Below, in pieces: positions 47,154-56,384 of a stretch of 64,000 nt of DNA. Each line of letters starts with the position of its first letter. Position 1 is the stretch's first letter. The notes beneath the pieces were generated by a model. The model was not told where the DNA came from. It saw only the letters and a program-made list of their open reading frames with translations, and made no database searches. The translations under genes were made by a program, and so were the position numbers. Source of the stretch: Fennellomyces sp. T-0311 (Eukaryota; Mucoromycota; Mucoromycetes; Mucorales; Lichtheimiaceae); contig JALLLT010000051.1 in assembly GCA_025266875.1 (NCBI GenBank), positions 124,001 through 188,000 on the forward strand, read 5' to 3'.

Positions 47154-48522
47154 TTAAAGCTTGTTGGTGGTGGGAAAGATCTTAGCTAGCCACTTGTCCA
47201 AAATTGCATTACACTCGGCAGGCTTTTCCCACAACACCCAGTGACCCGAGTCTTTGACGTTGTAAATTTCAGCGTTAGGAACATGCTTGAGGATGCCCCT
47301 TGCCATAGACGGCGGGAGTGCTTTGTCAAGGTCGGCAGTAACCATCAATGCAGGCTTGGTAATCATGGGGTTCAGGTCTATCGCACTGCATTAGAATTTT
47401 AGGTTTAGTGCGGTCAGCACTACTGTACCTTTGCAGTCTTCATAGCTGTATTTGCGTCGCTTATAGAGTTGAAGACTTCCACCTGCACCGGCTTTCTTAT
47501 ACATGGCAACGTAATAGTCAATCACCTAAAAGCAGTCCAGTCAAAAAGTGTTGAGTTGAGATAGATTCGTACTTTTTGGGAGATCGCGTCGCTCCTTTGA
47601 ACTTCTGGTCGGCCTTGGACAAGCATGTTGTGCTTTTTATCCAAAAGACTTTCTGCTTCTGCTACAGGCCGGAAAATGCGCTTGAAAAATGCCTCGGTCT
47701 GCAGAATTATACTATATTATCAACATCCACCGATTGGGAATATGCATGCGATGCTCACGTTGTTATTAATCTCTGCTTCCGCTGCAGGAGTTACCAAGTG
47801 CAGCTGGTATCCAAAGTTGGGTACGCGCTTGACGATCTCCTCAAGAGGATAGTATACCTTCTCGGGAGGTGTATACGGAGTGCAGAAGCTTCCCACTAGG
47901 TCGTGAAAAACAGACGTCAGAATATTTCCAATCAATGAATTATAGGATACTTTACCAGCAAGGACGCGTTCCGGATAAAACTGAGCAAATCGCCATGCTG
48001 ACATGCCTCCCCAGTCATGACCAAGTACCACGACTGTGGGAATCTGGAGATAATCAAGCAATGCGGCAAAGTCACCACAAATTGACTTTTCACCGTATGC
48101 TGACGTTTCTGCTGGAGCATCCTAAGTAGTAAAAGCTTCCTTATTATCTTTTCTGCTTATTCACTGCAGCACTTTACTAACCGTTTCGCCGTATCCACGT
48201 AAAGTTGGCACGACGACACGATAACCGAGATTTACGAGGAAAGGAATCTGTTCACGCCAACCTAAATGAAATGTTTAGGCTGTTGTCTCTCGGCAATCTA
48301 TGAAAAAATGCGTACCACACCAACTGACGGTGTTTCAATCCCGTGTTACTTTGAATTGGCATGACCAAGCAAGAAAAGCCTCGAAATAACTTACAGGTCT
48401 GGCCAACCATGAATAAGCAGGAGAACCTTTTTCGATGATTGATTTTCATCAATGTACTGGATTCTAATACCGTTGGCCTGACAGTACTGGTGGCGAAACG
48501 TCGTAGGGTCGTTTGGGTCCAT
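47154..48522 (-). CDS. Epoxide hydrolase, alpha/beta-hydrolase fold
   Basis: Eight exons (48522-48395, 48323-48316, 48261-48182, 48121-47956, 47895-47759, 47698-47573, 47525-47429, 47377-47154) give 321 residues, typical of soluble epoxide hydrolases. Motifs are the oxyanion motif HGWPDLWCGWR (assembled over three exons), RGYGETDAP, the nucleophile elbow GHDWGGMSAW with Asp as nucleophile, the charge-relay Asp in VTADLDKALP, and the catalytic His in KDSGHWVLWEKPAE. The lid region carries Tyr residues (YYVAMYKKAG) that can act as the acid. Asp instead of Ser at the nucleophile, plus HGxP, argues for epoxide hydrolase; a haloalkane dehalogenase is less likely. Exon 2 is only 8 nt. An upstream in-frame ATG at 48576 would add 18 residues. 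Confidence 0.9.
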
Positions 48523-50540
48523 TTCAGAGAAAGAAAAGCGAAAGAAGCGTTGCGACTTCCACATCTCTTTCCCCACCCTCTAAAATTGATCATTTCAAAG
48601 ACCGATCCTTTTTTAGGACATTCAATGATCACAACGCTTTTGACAGCCCCGAAGGCAACCTGTTTATCAGAATTACAATGCAAAGTCATTTATTGCTCGA
48701 TAAAAGCATATTTACTTATTATGCTTTGACTTTGCGCGTAGCAGACTAGCGTCGCCCCCGCGGGGGTAGAGAATGTACCTGATGCATGCACGGTGAAACA
48801 AAAGGCTCAAAAATGAGACACGGATAGTACGGTGACAGTCGACCGTCTGGCTCTTTATGATAGTTTCTCGTATTTTTACTAATTCTTGCAGAAAAAATTG
48901 ATGAATTAGGTACTTTAATTGATTCAATCGAAGGGGCAATTATTCGCGGGCAGTGAAAGAGAAAACAAAACCTTAACAGTGTTAGTACATCCAAACCATG
49001 TGTTACACATAGATTTGACGTGTTCGCTCTATGCGTTTCGAGAGATACAGGTATCAACATATTAAAATACATAAAGGCGCATCATAGTAACATGGGACAT
49101 AGTCGAGGAATAAAGGAGAGCATGTAAGCATTGATGATGGTAGATCAATGATACAATATTCAGTGGTGGTAGTATCATGAACTATATTGCAATTATTACA
49201 TGGTTTATCTGCCAGTTGGAAAAACAACACAAAACAAAAGCAGAAAAAGGAGAAAAGATAACACTAACAACCTTGATTAACAATTCCTGACCCGTTTTCC
49301 CTGGCCTTTCTTCGTTCCGAATAATTTACGAACAGAAGCTACATATAGAAGATGCTATTAATCTGGCGGGCAGGATAACGAGATTATTATTGTTCTGAGC
49401 AAGTTATTGTCGTAGCTTTCATTTCAAACACACAAAATAATTTAGACTTTTGATCATGGCAAAGGTGCGGTGTACGTATGTGTTGCGTAATCTTACAACT
49501 TTAAGGCAAGAGGCGTATCTTTTTGATGAGTATGCCATTGTCTACACCACTTCATCTGATTTAACGCTCCGAGATTTCGATAATGCACCACTTTTTTAGA
49601 CAAACCAGCTTATTTCTATGCTTTATTCCACTTTTCATGCTGCTAACAACTCTGTCTTAGGCCTGCATATAACATTATTTTAAGATAGTCCCAGATGCTG
49701 TGTTCTTTAGAAAATCTGGGTGTATCAAATATCATTTCTTGAAATGCCCGTAGGAAAATCCGACACTGAAGTGCAGTAATGTGCAAATACAGCCAAATGT
49801 GGTGATATATTTAAGCAAGGATGAACGGCCATATAGTACAACGACCTAAAGGATCAGCCTACTACATCCGTTGTGAACCCAGCAATAGCAAATGAAGGGC
49901 TATGTCACTGTATTAACTCCTCTAAAATTGTTTGGAATGGCAAACATACTATATGCTGTTGTAGTAAACCTTTATGTGACATCGAAAGAGTATTTCTTGT
50001 TGGAAACTAAACGGTAGTTCGCAAAGATAAGTTTAAGAGTAAAGAAAGGGTTTGTAAGGTTAGGTGTGTTAGTAAAAGTAAAAGATATTAGCACTTTTGG
50101 CTTATTCAGATAAAAAAGATATTAAGGCTTTGCCTAATTTATGTGTAAACAATGCGTATAAGTTAACTGCTTTCTTCGCTCTGCAAAATCGAGCTATTTA
50201 TGCTTGTTCGGAGGTTACATATGATAAAGAAGTAGTAATAAAAGATAAAAAGAAGTTGAATATATGTGGATAATATTATAAAAGTAAGAAAAAGAAGATG
50301 AAAAAAAAAAGATAAAAATCTGACGAAAAATTTGAATTAGGGAACTGTGGTAGCACAGATCGACTTTACTCGTTACAATGTAAAGATAACAGTCCTTGCT
50401 CCACTCATCGATACACGTTTTATGAGTTGAATCGAGGCTGATGACAAGACTATTGCTTTTCAACACGTATATTAAATGTAAGTTTGTATTCGAAAAATAG
50501 TCAATACATATGTATATAAATACCTTCTACTGCCAGTTAG
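48523..50540. other. AT-rich intergenic, no gene supported
   Basis: 2 kb including the epoxide hydrolase promoter. A CGCCCCCGCGGGGGTAG palindromic GC patch (about 48752-48768) stands out in otherwise AT-rich DNA. A purine-rich tract lies near 50285-50320. No motif-bearing frames were seen. Confidence 0.5.
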
Positions 50541-51341
50541 TCATGAACGCGACAAAGAGCACTCTTTGTTCACGTGTCTCCAGGTATTTTGCCTCTTTTC
50601 TGACACTTCCATAGAAGGATACAGAAATGATTGCCTTTGAAGGTGCGTTTTCATCGCATAGTAAACATGATTACAGTTTACTTGTATTGTGAAGGACAGG
50701 TTGCTATAGTCTTCGGTATCCAAAATCTTAGTAAGAACTTCTTTGTCAAGGCGGAGCGTGTGTTTAATGTTTCTCCAGATAAGATTCTTTTCCACTGGCC
50801 CTTGAATGAACATCGTGACAGAGCGAGGGAGTGTACTGGAGACGATATCTTAGTTGCTGCCAGGGACGTGACCAGTGTGTTCGCGATAGTAATCGATGCT
50901 GATCATATCCTTGTCAGGACAATCCATTGTCACGAAGGCAATGAAATGCGCTTGACAATTGCAACACATTGATTTGTCTCCCCTAGGGTTACCTGCATGA
51001 TTACAAACATATCGCTATACAGGCAAATTATAGGTAAATAAATGCGTTAAGTGGCGGATTCATTATTTTACTTCGTTGAAGATATGCCCGGGCTTTCCTC
51101 TGGACCTTTTGATAGGTGGCTCCTCCGAATAGCCATTCGCAAGGTACTTCTCGTTTTTCACACGGCGGCGGTTGCTCGACTTCGTTCTGTTCAAGAACTT
51201 CACGCTATAGTGCGTTTCTTGTATTTGGATCCACTGGCGATAAAGTGATCGCGCAACTTTAAGTCGGATGCGGTTGTTATCCTCAGGTCGTGGAGATGGT
51301 TCTTTGATAGTGGCAGTAGTGAGAGAATTTTCGATCGTCAT
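50541..51341 (-). pseudogene. Broken transposase-like gene, N-terminal part (MULE-like?)
   Basis: Two reverse-strand frames, 51341-51063 (basic, ending IKRSRGKPGHIFNEVK) and about 50972-50541, have the feel of the N-terminus of a Mutator-like transposase. The second holds CNCQAHFIAF with a following YYREHTGHVPGS, matching the Cys/His zinc-binding region (WRKY/GCM1-type) seen in such proteins, then an amphipathic WRNIKHTLRLDKEVLTKIL helix block. An in-frame TAA interrupts it directly after VPGSN (about 50851), and no catalytic DDE domain follows downstream. I therefore call it a truncated, inactive remnant. The family assignment is from recall of motif style, not a search. Confidence 0.45.
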
Positions 51342-51499
51342 GTTTTCAGGAACAGATAAAGAGTGATGCAGTGTAGTATTTTTTCTGCAGTCAAAAAAAA
51401 GAAGTCATTTAGCAGTCCTGCTGAAAGCATTGTATTGGCTCGTTATTTTGAATAACCCATCCAATGGAATATGGAGGCCCAGTTCAAGCTTTGTCTATG

Positions 51500-52165
51500 C
51501 AATTTTTAGATTCTGTTACGCAAGTTTGCCAAGTACACTGCGGTTATGATACAGCCGATTCCTTTTTTATCTTGATGTACAGTATTTCCAAAAATTAATG
51601 TCGCTACCCAAAGGAATCAATGTCGTTCCAAAAATGGAAGTCGCTGTATATTTTATATTATAAAAATTGGACCTTGGCGACACTGATTTTTATGGATAGC
51701 GACATTACTTTTTGGAAATACTGTATCTTATGGCAACGAAATGTAAACTGAGGCACGAGCAATGTGCGGAGGCTGTAAACAGGCGTGCGTAACCGTGTTG
51801 TTAACATATAACACCTGACTGTTATATCAAGGTTTTATCATCACGTCGCTTGACCACACTGTTGCCGTGTGACAGAGATGAAACAGCCCATTGTTAAAAT
51901 CTTACCGATATTTTATACAGTAATTGGATACAACATGGGATATAGCAGTAGATAGGGTGAAGGCTCCAACTAAGCATCGCGTAACAATTGTGGCGATATA
52001 ACAAGCGTGTGTTATATCACACACCTGGTACAGATTTAATGAACAAGTGAATCCTGAATGACAAGCTAGTTATAAATCTAGTTGTTAAAAATCCCATGGG
52101 TATGCATGTCACTTATCTAGATTCATATTGTTTGCTCTTTGTGTAAGCCAACGTGCGGGAAGTAA
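51500..52165 (+). repeat. Inverted duplicate, decayed copy (left)
   Basis: Collinear with the reverse complement of about 53205-54000. Shared blocks include AGATGAAACRRCCCATTGT and, further in, TGAATGACAAGCTA..ATAAATCTAG and GATTCATATTG.TTGCTCTTTG. The left copy lacks most of the internal coding part of the right copy and carries an inserted MITE (51580-51723). It has no open frame of its own. Confidence 0.75.
51580..51723. mobile_element. MITE with perfect-ended TIRs, TA target
   Basis: 144 bp palindrome starting CAGTATTTCCAAAAATTAAT and ending with its near-exact inverse, flanked on both sides by TA (51578-51579 and 51724-51725). It carries the outer TIR (27 of 28 bases identical by eye) and internal ATGTCGYT repeats. 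TA duplication and CAGT ends point to a Tc1/mariner-type source. It sits inside the left arm of the inverted duplication and has no counterpart in the right arm, so it inserted later. Confidence 0.85.
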
Positions 52166-52171
52166 ATGCGA

Positions 52172-52191
52172 TCTCTCTCTCGCTCTCTGTC
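52172..52191. repeat. CT microsatellite
   Basis: CTCTCTCTCGCTCTCT tract directly after the end of similarity of the left duplicate. Confidence 0.7.
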
Positions 52192-52484
52192 CTTTGACAA
52201 CATAACATATGCAGCACATCTTATATAACTCTCGAAATAGAAGAAAAGCTAGACAGTACAATCACTGGATCCACCGCTCGTATTCAAATACGTGATTTAG
52301 GAGCCATGCTTATTACTTTTTATTTTTTGTACGATAATATGCCCCTTGGGTGCTCTTCATCAAATTGTACAGTGGAATCCCGCTTTTTACGCAGGCAATT
52401 CTAGTTGCCTAAAAAACCAGCATCCTTCCGAACTTTGTAGCAAGTACCCTGTTCATTTTTGTGCCCTGCTGACCTCTGCAGTTG

Positions 52485-53770
52485 TCAATCATTGCGGTTG
52501 GCGGCTTGATCTTCTGTTGTCGAAGTGTTTGCACGTGATGATAGAGCTGTATGCTTTGTGAGTAATGCCTCCATGATGTCCAATCCGTTAGTAAAACACT
52601 TGCTTATGCGCTTCCTTGTTTCAGAGTTAGAGACACCCTCATCCAGCAGTGATATTGCCCGGTTGAATCGCGATATAGCTTTGTCGCAGATTGCGTCAAT
52701 GGCGTCTTGTCGCGTATCATCTAATGCTGTTTCATCTTCAAATACGCGTTTAGCAATCTCATATAATGCTTTGATCGTCGGATCATCCTTTATCGCCATA
52801 TCGATGATAGACGTCTTCTGCTCAACAAGAAAGTGGTCGAGTGCTACCAAAGGGTGGAGGGATCGCTGCAGAAATAGTTGCGGCACCAAGCAAATAACAT
52901 CATTGTGCCCATCCGTGACAACGACATCATTTCGTAAATGGCATCTCTTCATAATCGTACGTGATATCTCTAAACTCCTGGTCATGCTATGAGCGCAAAA
53001 GGCTACGATAACGCGCTACATCGGCTGCTGTTTCCTAATCATCAGAGAGTGCTCGTTGAGACGCCGGAAAAATGCACCATTGGCCGTATACTGGGATCCA
53101 ATAAGTATACATGGTATTGTTTGGCCTTGGCATGATTGACTGGACAGTAGAAAAAACAACGAACTTCGTGTAGTGCATCCATTCCGTGAGATTTTGTGTC
53201 GTAATGATTTTCCGCACGTTGGCCTGCACAAAGAGCAATCAATATGAATCTGGATAAGCAAGTGACATACATACCAATGAGATTTTTAACAGCTAGATTT
53301 ATGATTAGCTTGTCATTCAAGATCCAATTGCTCATTAAATCTGTCTCAGATGTGTGTCCGAAACAAATTTCGTAAGAGTATGACCAGTCGCAACGATCAT
53401 GGTATCGCTTCGTTACAACGAACCGGCAAGCGCTGGAATGGGCATGTGACCAGTTTAATCAGAAATCCAGCGTTTGAAGCTCCCATTGCCAGCTCATGAT
53501 ACGACGCGTCTCCTGATCTTGCGTGTAAACTTCGGATGGCACAACTTTCGTGTCGTTGAGATGAAGATCAACCAGATACGAAAAGTATACCACGATCCAT
53601 GGGTGAATGGACAACAGCTGTGCGAAGGGGAGAGAATGGCGACGGTAGGAGTGAATAGCCCATGGTAATATGCCATCGTACCACATTCTTGTACCAGGAA
53701 TAGATTTCTGATTACATCCAATATAAAGTGTTCTTACCATTTTTACAATGGGTCGTTTCATCTCTGTCAC
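52485..53770 (-). pseudogene. Decayed gene of unknown family (right copy of inverted duplication)
   Basis: Reverse-strand coding runs almost continuously: 53770-53460 (IPGTRMWYDGILPWAIHSYR, HPWIVVYFSYLVDLHLND), an in-frame TGA at about 53460, then the same frame on to about 53283 (CDWSYSYEICFGHTSETDLM). A plausible intron follows (donor GTATGT, acceptor TGTGCAG at about 53225), then 53224-53035 (TEWMHYTKFVVFSTVQSIMP). A frame change comes before the 166-codon frame 52985-52485, which is well formed (EISRTIMKRC, then helical LLDEGVSNSETRKRISKCFT). At least one stop and one frameshift separate the blocks, so the gene is probably dead, or these are assembly errors. I do not recognise the family; presence in an inverted repeat with MITEs suggests a repeat-borne gene. 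Confidence 0.5.
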
Positions 53771-54000
53771 ACACGAACAGTGTGGTCACATGACTTCGTG
53801 ATGTTAACATTGATATAACAGCCACGTGTTATATGCCAACAATATGGTTACACAGGTCTCGTTACCAGCCTCTGCGCATTGCTTGTGCCTCACTTTACAT
53901 CCTGTTGTCATTAGTTACATCAAGTTCAAAAAAATATATCAGCTGCAATGTGCTTGGGAAACTCGGATTACAGAATCTGAAAATCGCAATCAGCTCTCTC
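53205..54000 (-). repeat. Inverted duplicate, fuller copy (right)
   Basis: Partner of 51500-52165 in opposite orientation, with similarity from the putative promoter region through the first intron boundary of the decayed gene. Identity is about 75-80 percent by eye, with large internal indels. Confidence 0.72.
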
Positions 54001-56107
54001 GACTTCTACATTTTCGAACGCTTGCCACTGTATGCTCTCAGATCGACCTTTTTGGCTAAAGCTGGGCACAGCAGGTATGATGGTTTGTGTGGTGAACGCT
54101 TATTTTATTATAACGCAGTATTATAAGAATATTTCAGCAGATTAGGGAATCTTCTAGACAATTGCCTTCACAAAAAGCACGGTTTTTTATTTGGAACAAC
54201 AAAAGAGGCTGTTAAATCAAGAGAGGAGCAAGTAGAAAAGACAAATATGTCAACGAGACTCAAAAAAGTAACTGATTTAATTCATATGTTTTGCTCTCTC
54301 TATTTATAATAAATGCTTATCCATGATGGGATTTTCTTACGCCGGTATTTCCGTGAGTGATGTGTAATGTAAACCTTATTATCATTGAGCAGCTACGGAT
54401 CGTGATGATCGATAGGATGAATGCTGACAGAGCATATCCGTGAAGAGACGCAAGGTCGTCTCTATGCGTAACCTGATTGGCTGAGTATTTGGTAAGCATG
54501 AAGCTCAACGTTCCGATGTCGGAAGTGGGAAGCGGCGGTAAGGATGGAAAGCTCTTATTCGCTGACGGACAGCATAGATGACAAAGAAGCTTGTTAGGGT
54601 GTGTTCATGTTGGATACAGCAGAGGCAATAGGGGAGCGGTACGCATGGTTAAGTAATGATGCGGTAATCATAAATGAACGGCAGGAAACATAATATGCTG
54701 TGAAAACAAATTTTTATTATGACGGACAATTGATTACTAGTGTACAAGGTCCTCACAACGGAGGACCGTTAAAAAGATCTCTATATATACAGTGGCCGCT
54801 TTATATAACGATACGACGGTGCAGCCCAAACTTTATCGTTATATAATGCGACCACTGTAGCGAATTATCGTTATATAAAATATCTTTATATAAAGCGACC
54901 ACTGTATAGGTATTACCAAGCAATAGGCTAACCTGTGCGCAAAGCAGCTGTTATAAAAAGATCATATCGTAATGACAGTAATAAAGATCTTTGTTTGAAA
55001 GACCAGTAATATCAAAAGTAGAAATACAGCTACTACGTACGTAAGTATGTAGCAACACGACCACGAAAAACTAGCGATTTGAGAGCCCACGTACCGGTAA
55101 TTCATCACATCAACGCCAGAAAGAAATAACCCAAGTGAAAAGAAGGCTAAACAATTGACCCTACAACCTTAATCACTATGTCGCCCCAACCCCCACACGC
55201 ACGTACTCTTCTGCTTCTACTCTCCTTGGCTGGCATACAATCATGTATAAATCGTGAACAAAGTTTCTATAAGTAAAAATAGAACCAGTTTATGTAATAA
55301 AACCAATATATATATATTACCCATAGCTGACAGCACTGCTTATTGAGAACGGCACGTAATAGAATAGAATATCAAAAATGGCAACGCATACGCGACTGTT
55401 GATACGAAAATGGGAGATGTTGCTGTTGCTCACCAGGAAGCAGTGTCAGCGCAAGGAAACATGGTCTACAAGGGACGATATCATGCAAATACGTACTAAT
55501 CAACAGTAATGAGCTGCAGTCAACTAGGACTGCCATTGCAAGAAAAACTGCACGTAAAGCAGTGCTTCGGAGCGATTGGACAGTGATAATCTGTGATAAC
55601 GTGATCGCGAGAATCCATGACGGGAAATATAACTTGACCAGCACTAGTATAATAGTAGATGACTGAAATAAGAGTTTGAGCGACGCTAGGAAACTGTAAT
55701 AGGTATCGTACCAAAAGAAGTCGCTAGAACCTAGTACTTGACGGTGAATATTGTATCAGATAACGGTACCTTCACAGGAAGCTCAGCCAGAAAACAAAGT
55801 TGAACGGTTGAAGGTAACCACGACGGAGCCTATGGTGAAGGAACAACATCACCAAACAAAAAAGTGTCCGGTATTGGGAAATTGAGACGCCATCACAAGA
55901 ATTCATGAGGGATAAACACGAGCGGAAGAATGTTTAGAGAGGGGCGAGCGTTATCATAAGCAACGCAAGGTCAAGCAATCTCCCGATGTGGGATCCCAGA
56001 AGTCAAGAAAGCAGCGTAACGTCGTAAACATATGCCGTAGAAAAACACCAAGGACATGAAAGATAATGCACGAGTACTGCCAAATAATATTTTGGAGTAT
56101 AATATAT
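54001..56107. other. Repeat-rich intergenic DNA, no gene supported
   Basis: Apart from the MITE at 54790-54904 nothing coding is recognisable. A frame of 90 codons at 55372-55644 (reverse) lacks motifs. The stretch ends at the left boundary of the CACTA-like transposon. Confidence 0.5.
54790..54904. mobile_element. MITE, CAGTGGCCGC family, copy 2
   Basis: 115 bp between TA dinucleotides (54788-54789, 54905-54906). The left end CAGTGGCCGCTTTATATAAC and the inverse at the right end match copy 1 at 13816. The first 68 bp (54790-54857) already form a complete palindrome ending in CCACTG, and a second CCACTG end follows at 54904, so the copy contains a nested or partially duplicated right end. 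Confidence 0.78.
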
Positions 56108-56141
56108 CACAGCGGAAAAAACGAACCAGGAAATTATGGAT
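56108..56141 (+). repeat. Left terminal inverted repeat of the CACTA-like element
   Basis: Outer 14 bases identical with the right end; the next 20 carry six mismatches. Confidence 0.85.
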
Positions 56142-56149
56142 GTGACCGT

Positions 56150-56285
56150 ATATTCACGGGCCAGACGTTAAATCAAGGAATGGTCCGTAAAATATAAGGA
56201 CAGTTGAACCGTTGTTTCCAAGGATGCGTCATTAAATTACTGATTTACGGGCAGGCCGTAAAATAAGTGCAAAAGTTACGGATCA
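56150..56285. repeat. Left subterminal repeats
   Basis: GACCGTATA, TTCACGG, GGTCCGTAAAA, TTTACGGGC, GGCCGTAAAA and TTACGGATC occur in both orientations within 136 bp. Such clusters are binding sites for the accessory DNA-binding protein in characterised CACTA elements (En/Spm TnpA); here that role is inferred. Confidence 0.7.
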
Positions 56286-56384
56286 GTTCAATGGATATTG
56301 TCTTTGGATTTTTTTAACTAGACGACACATATTATTTTTGATAGAGGCTTTTATTTTACGCTACAACAGAATGTAACCGGGGTA

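Noticed and set aside
48752..48768. CGCCCCCGCGGGGG palindrome as a terminator or binding site
   Set aside because: Isolated GC palindrome with no gene end at that place; I see no support for a function.
51728..53855. Reading the inverted repeats at 51.5-54.0 kb as TIRs of one transposon
   Set aside because: The arms share gene-like parts including an intron boundary and differ by a large internal deletion, so an inverted duplication fits better than transposon termini; no target duplication was seen.
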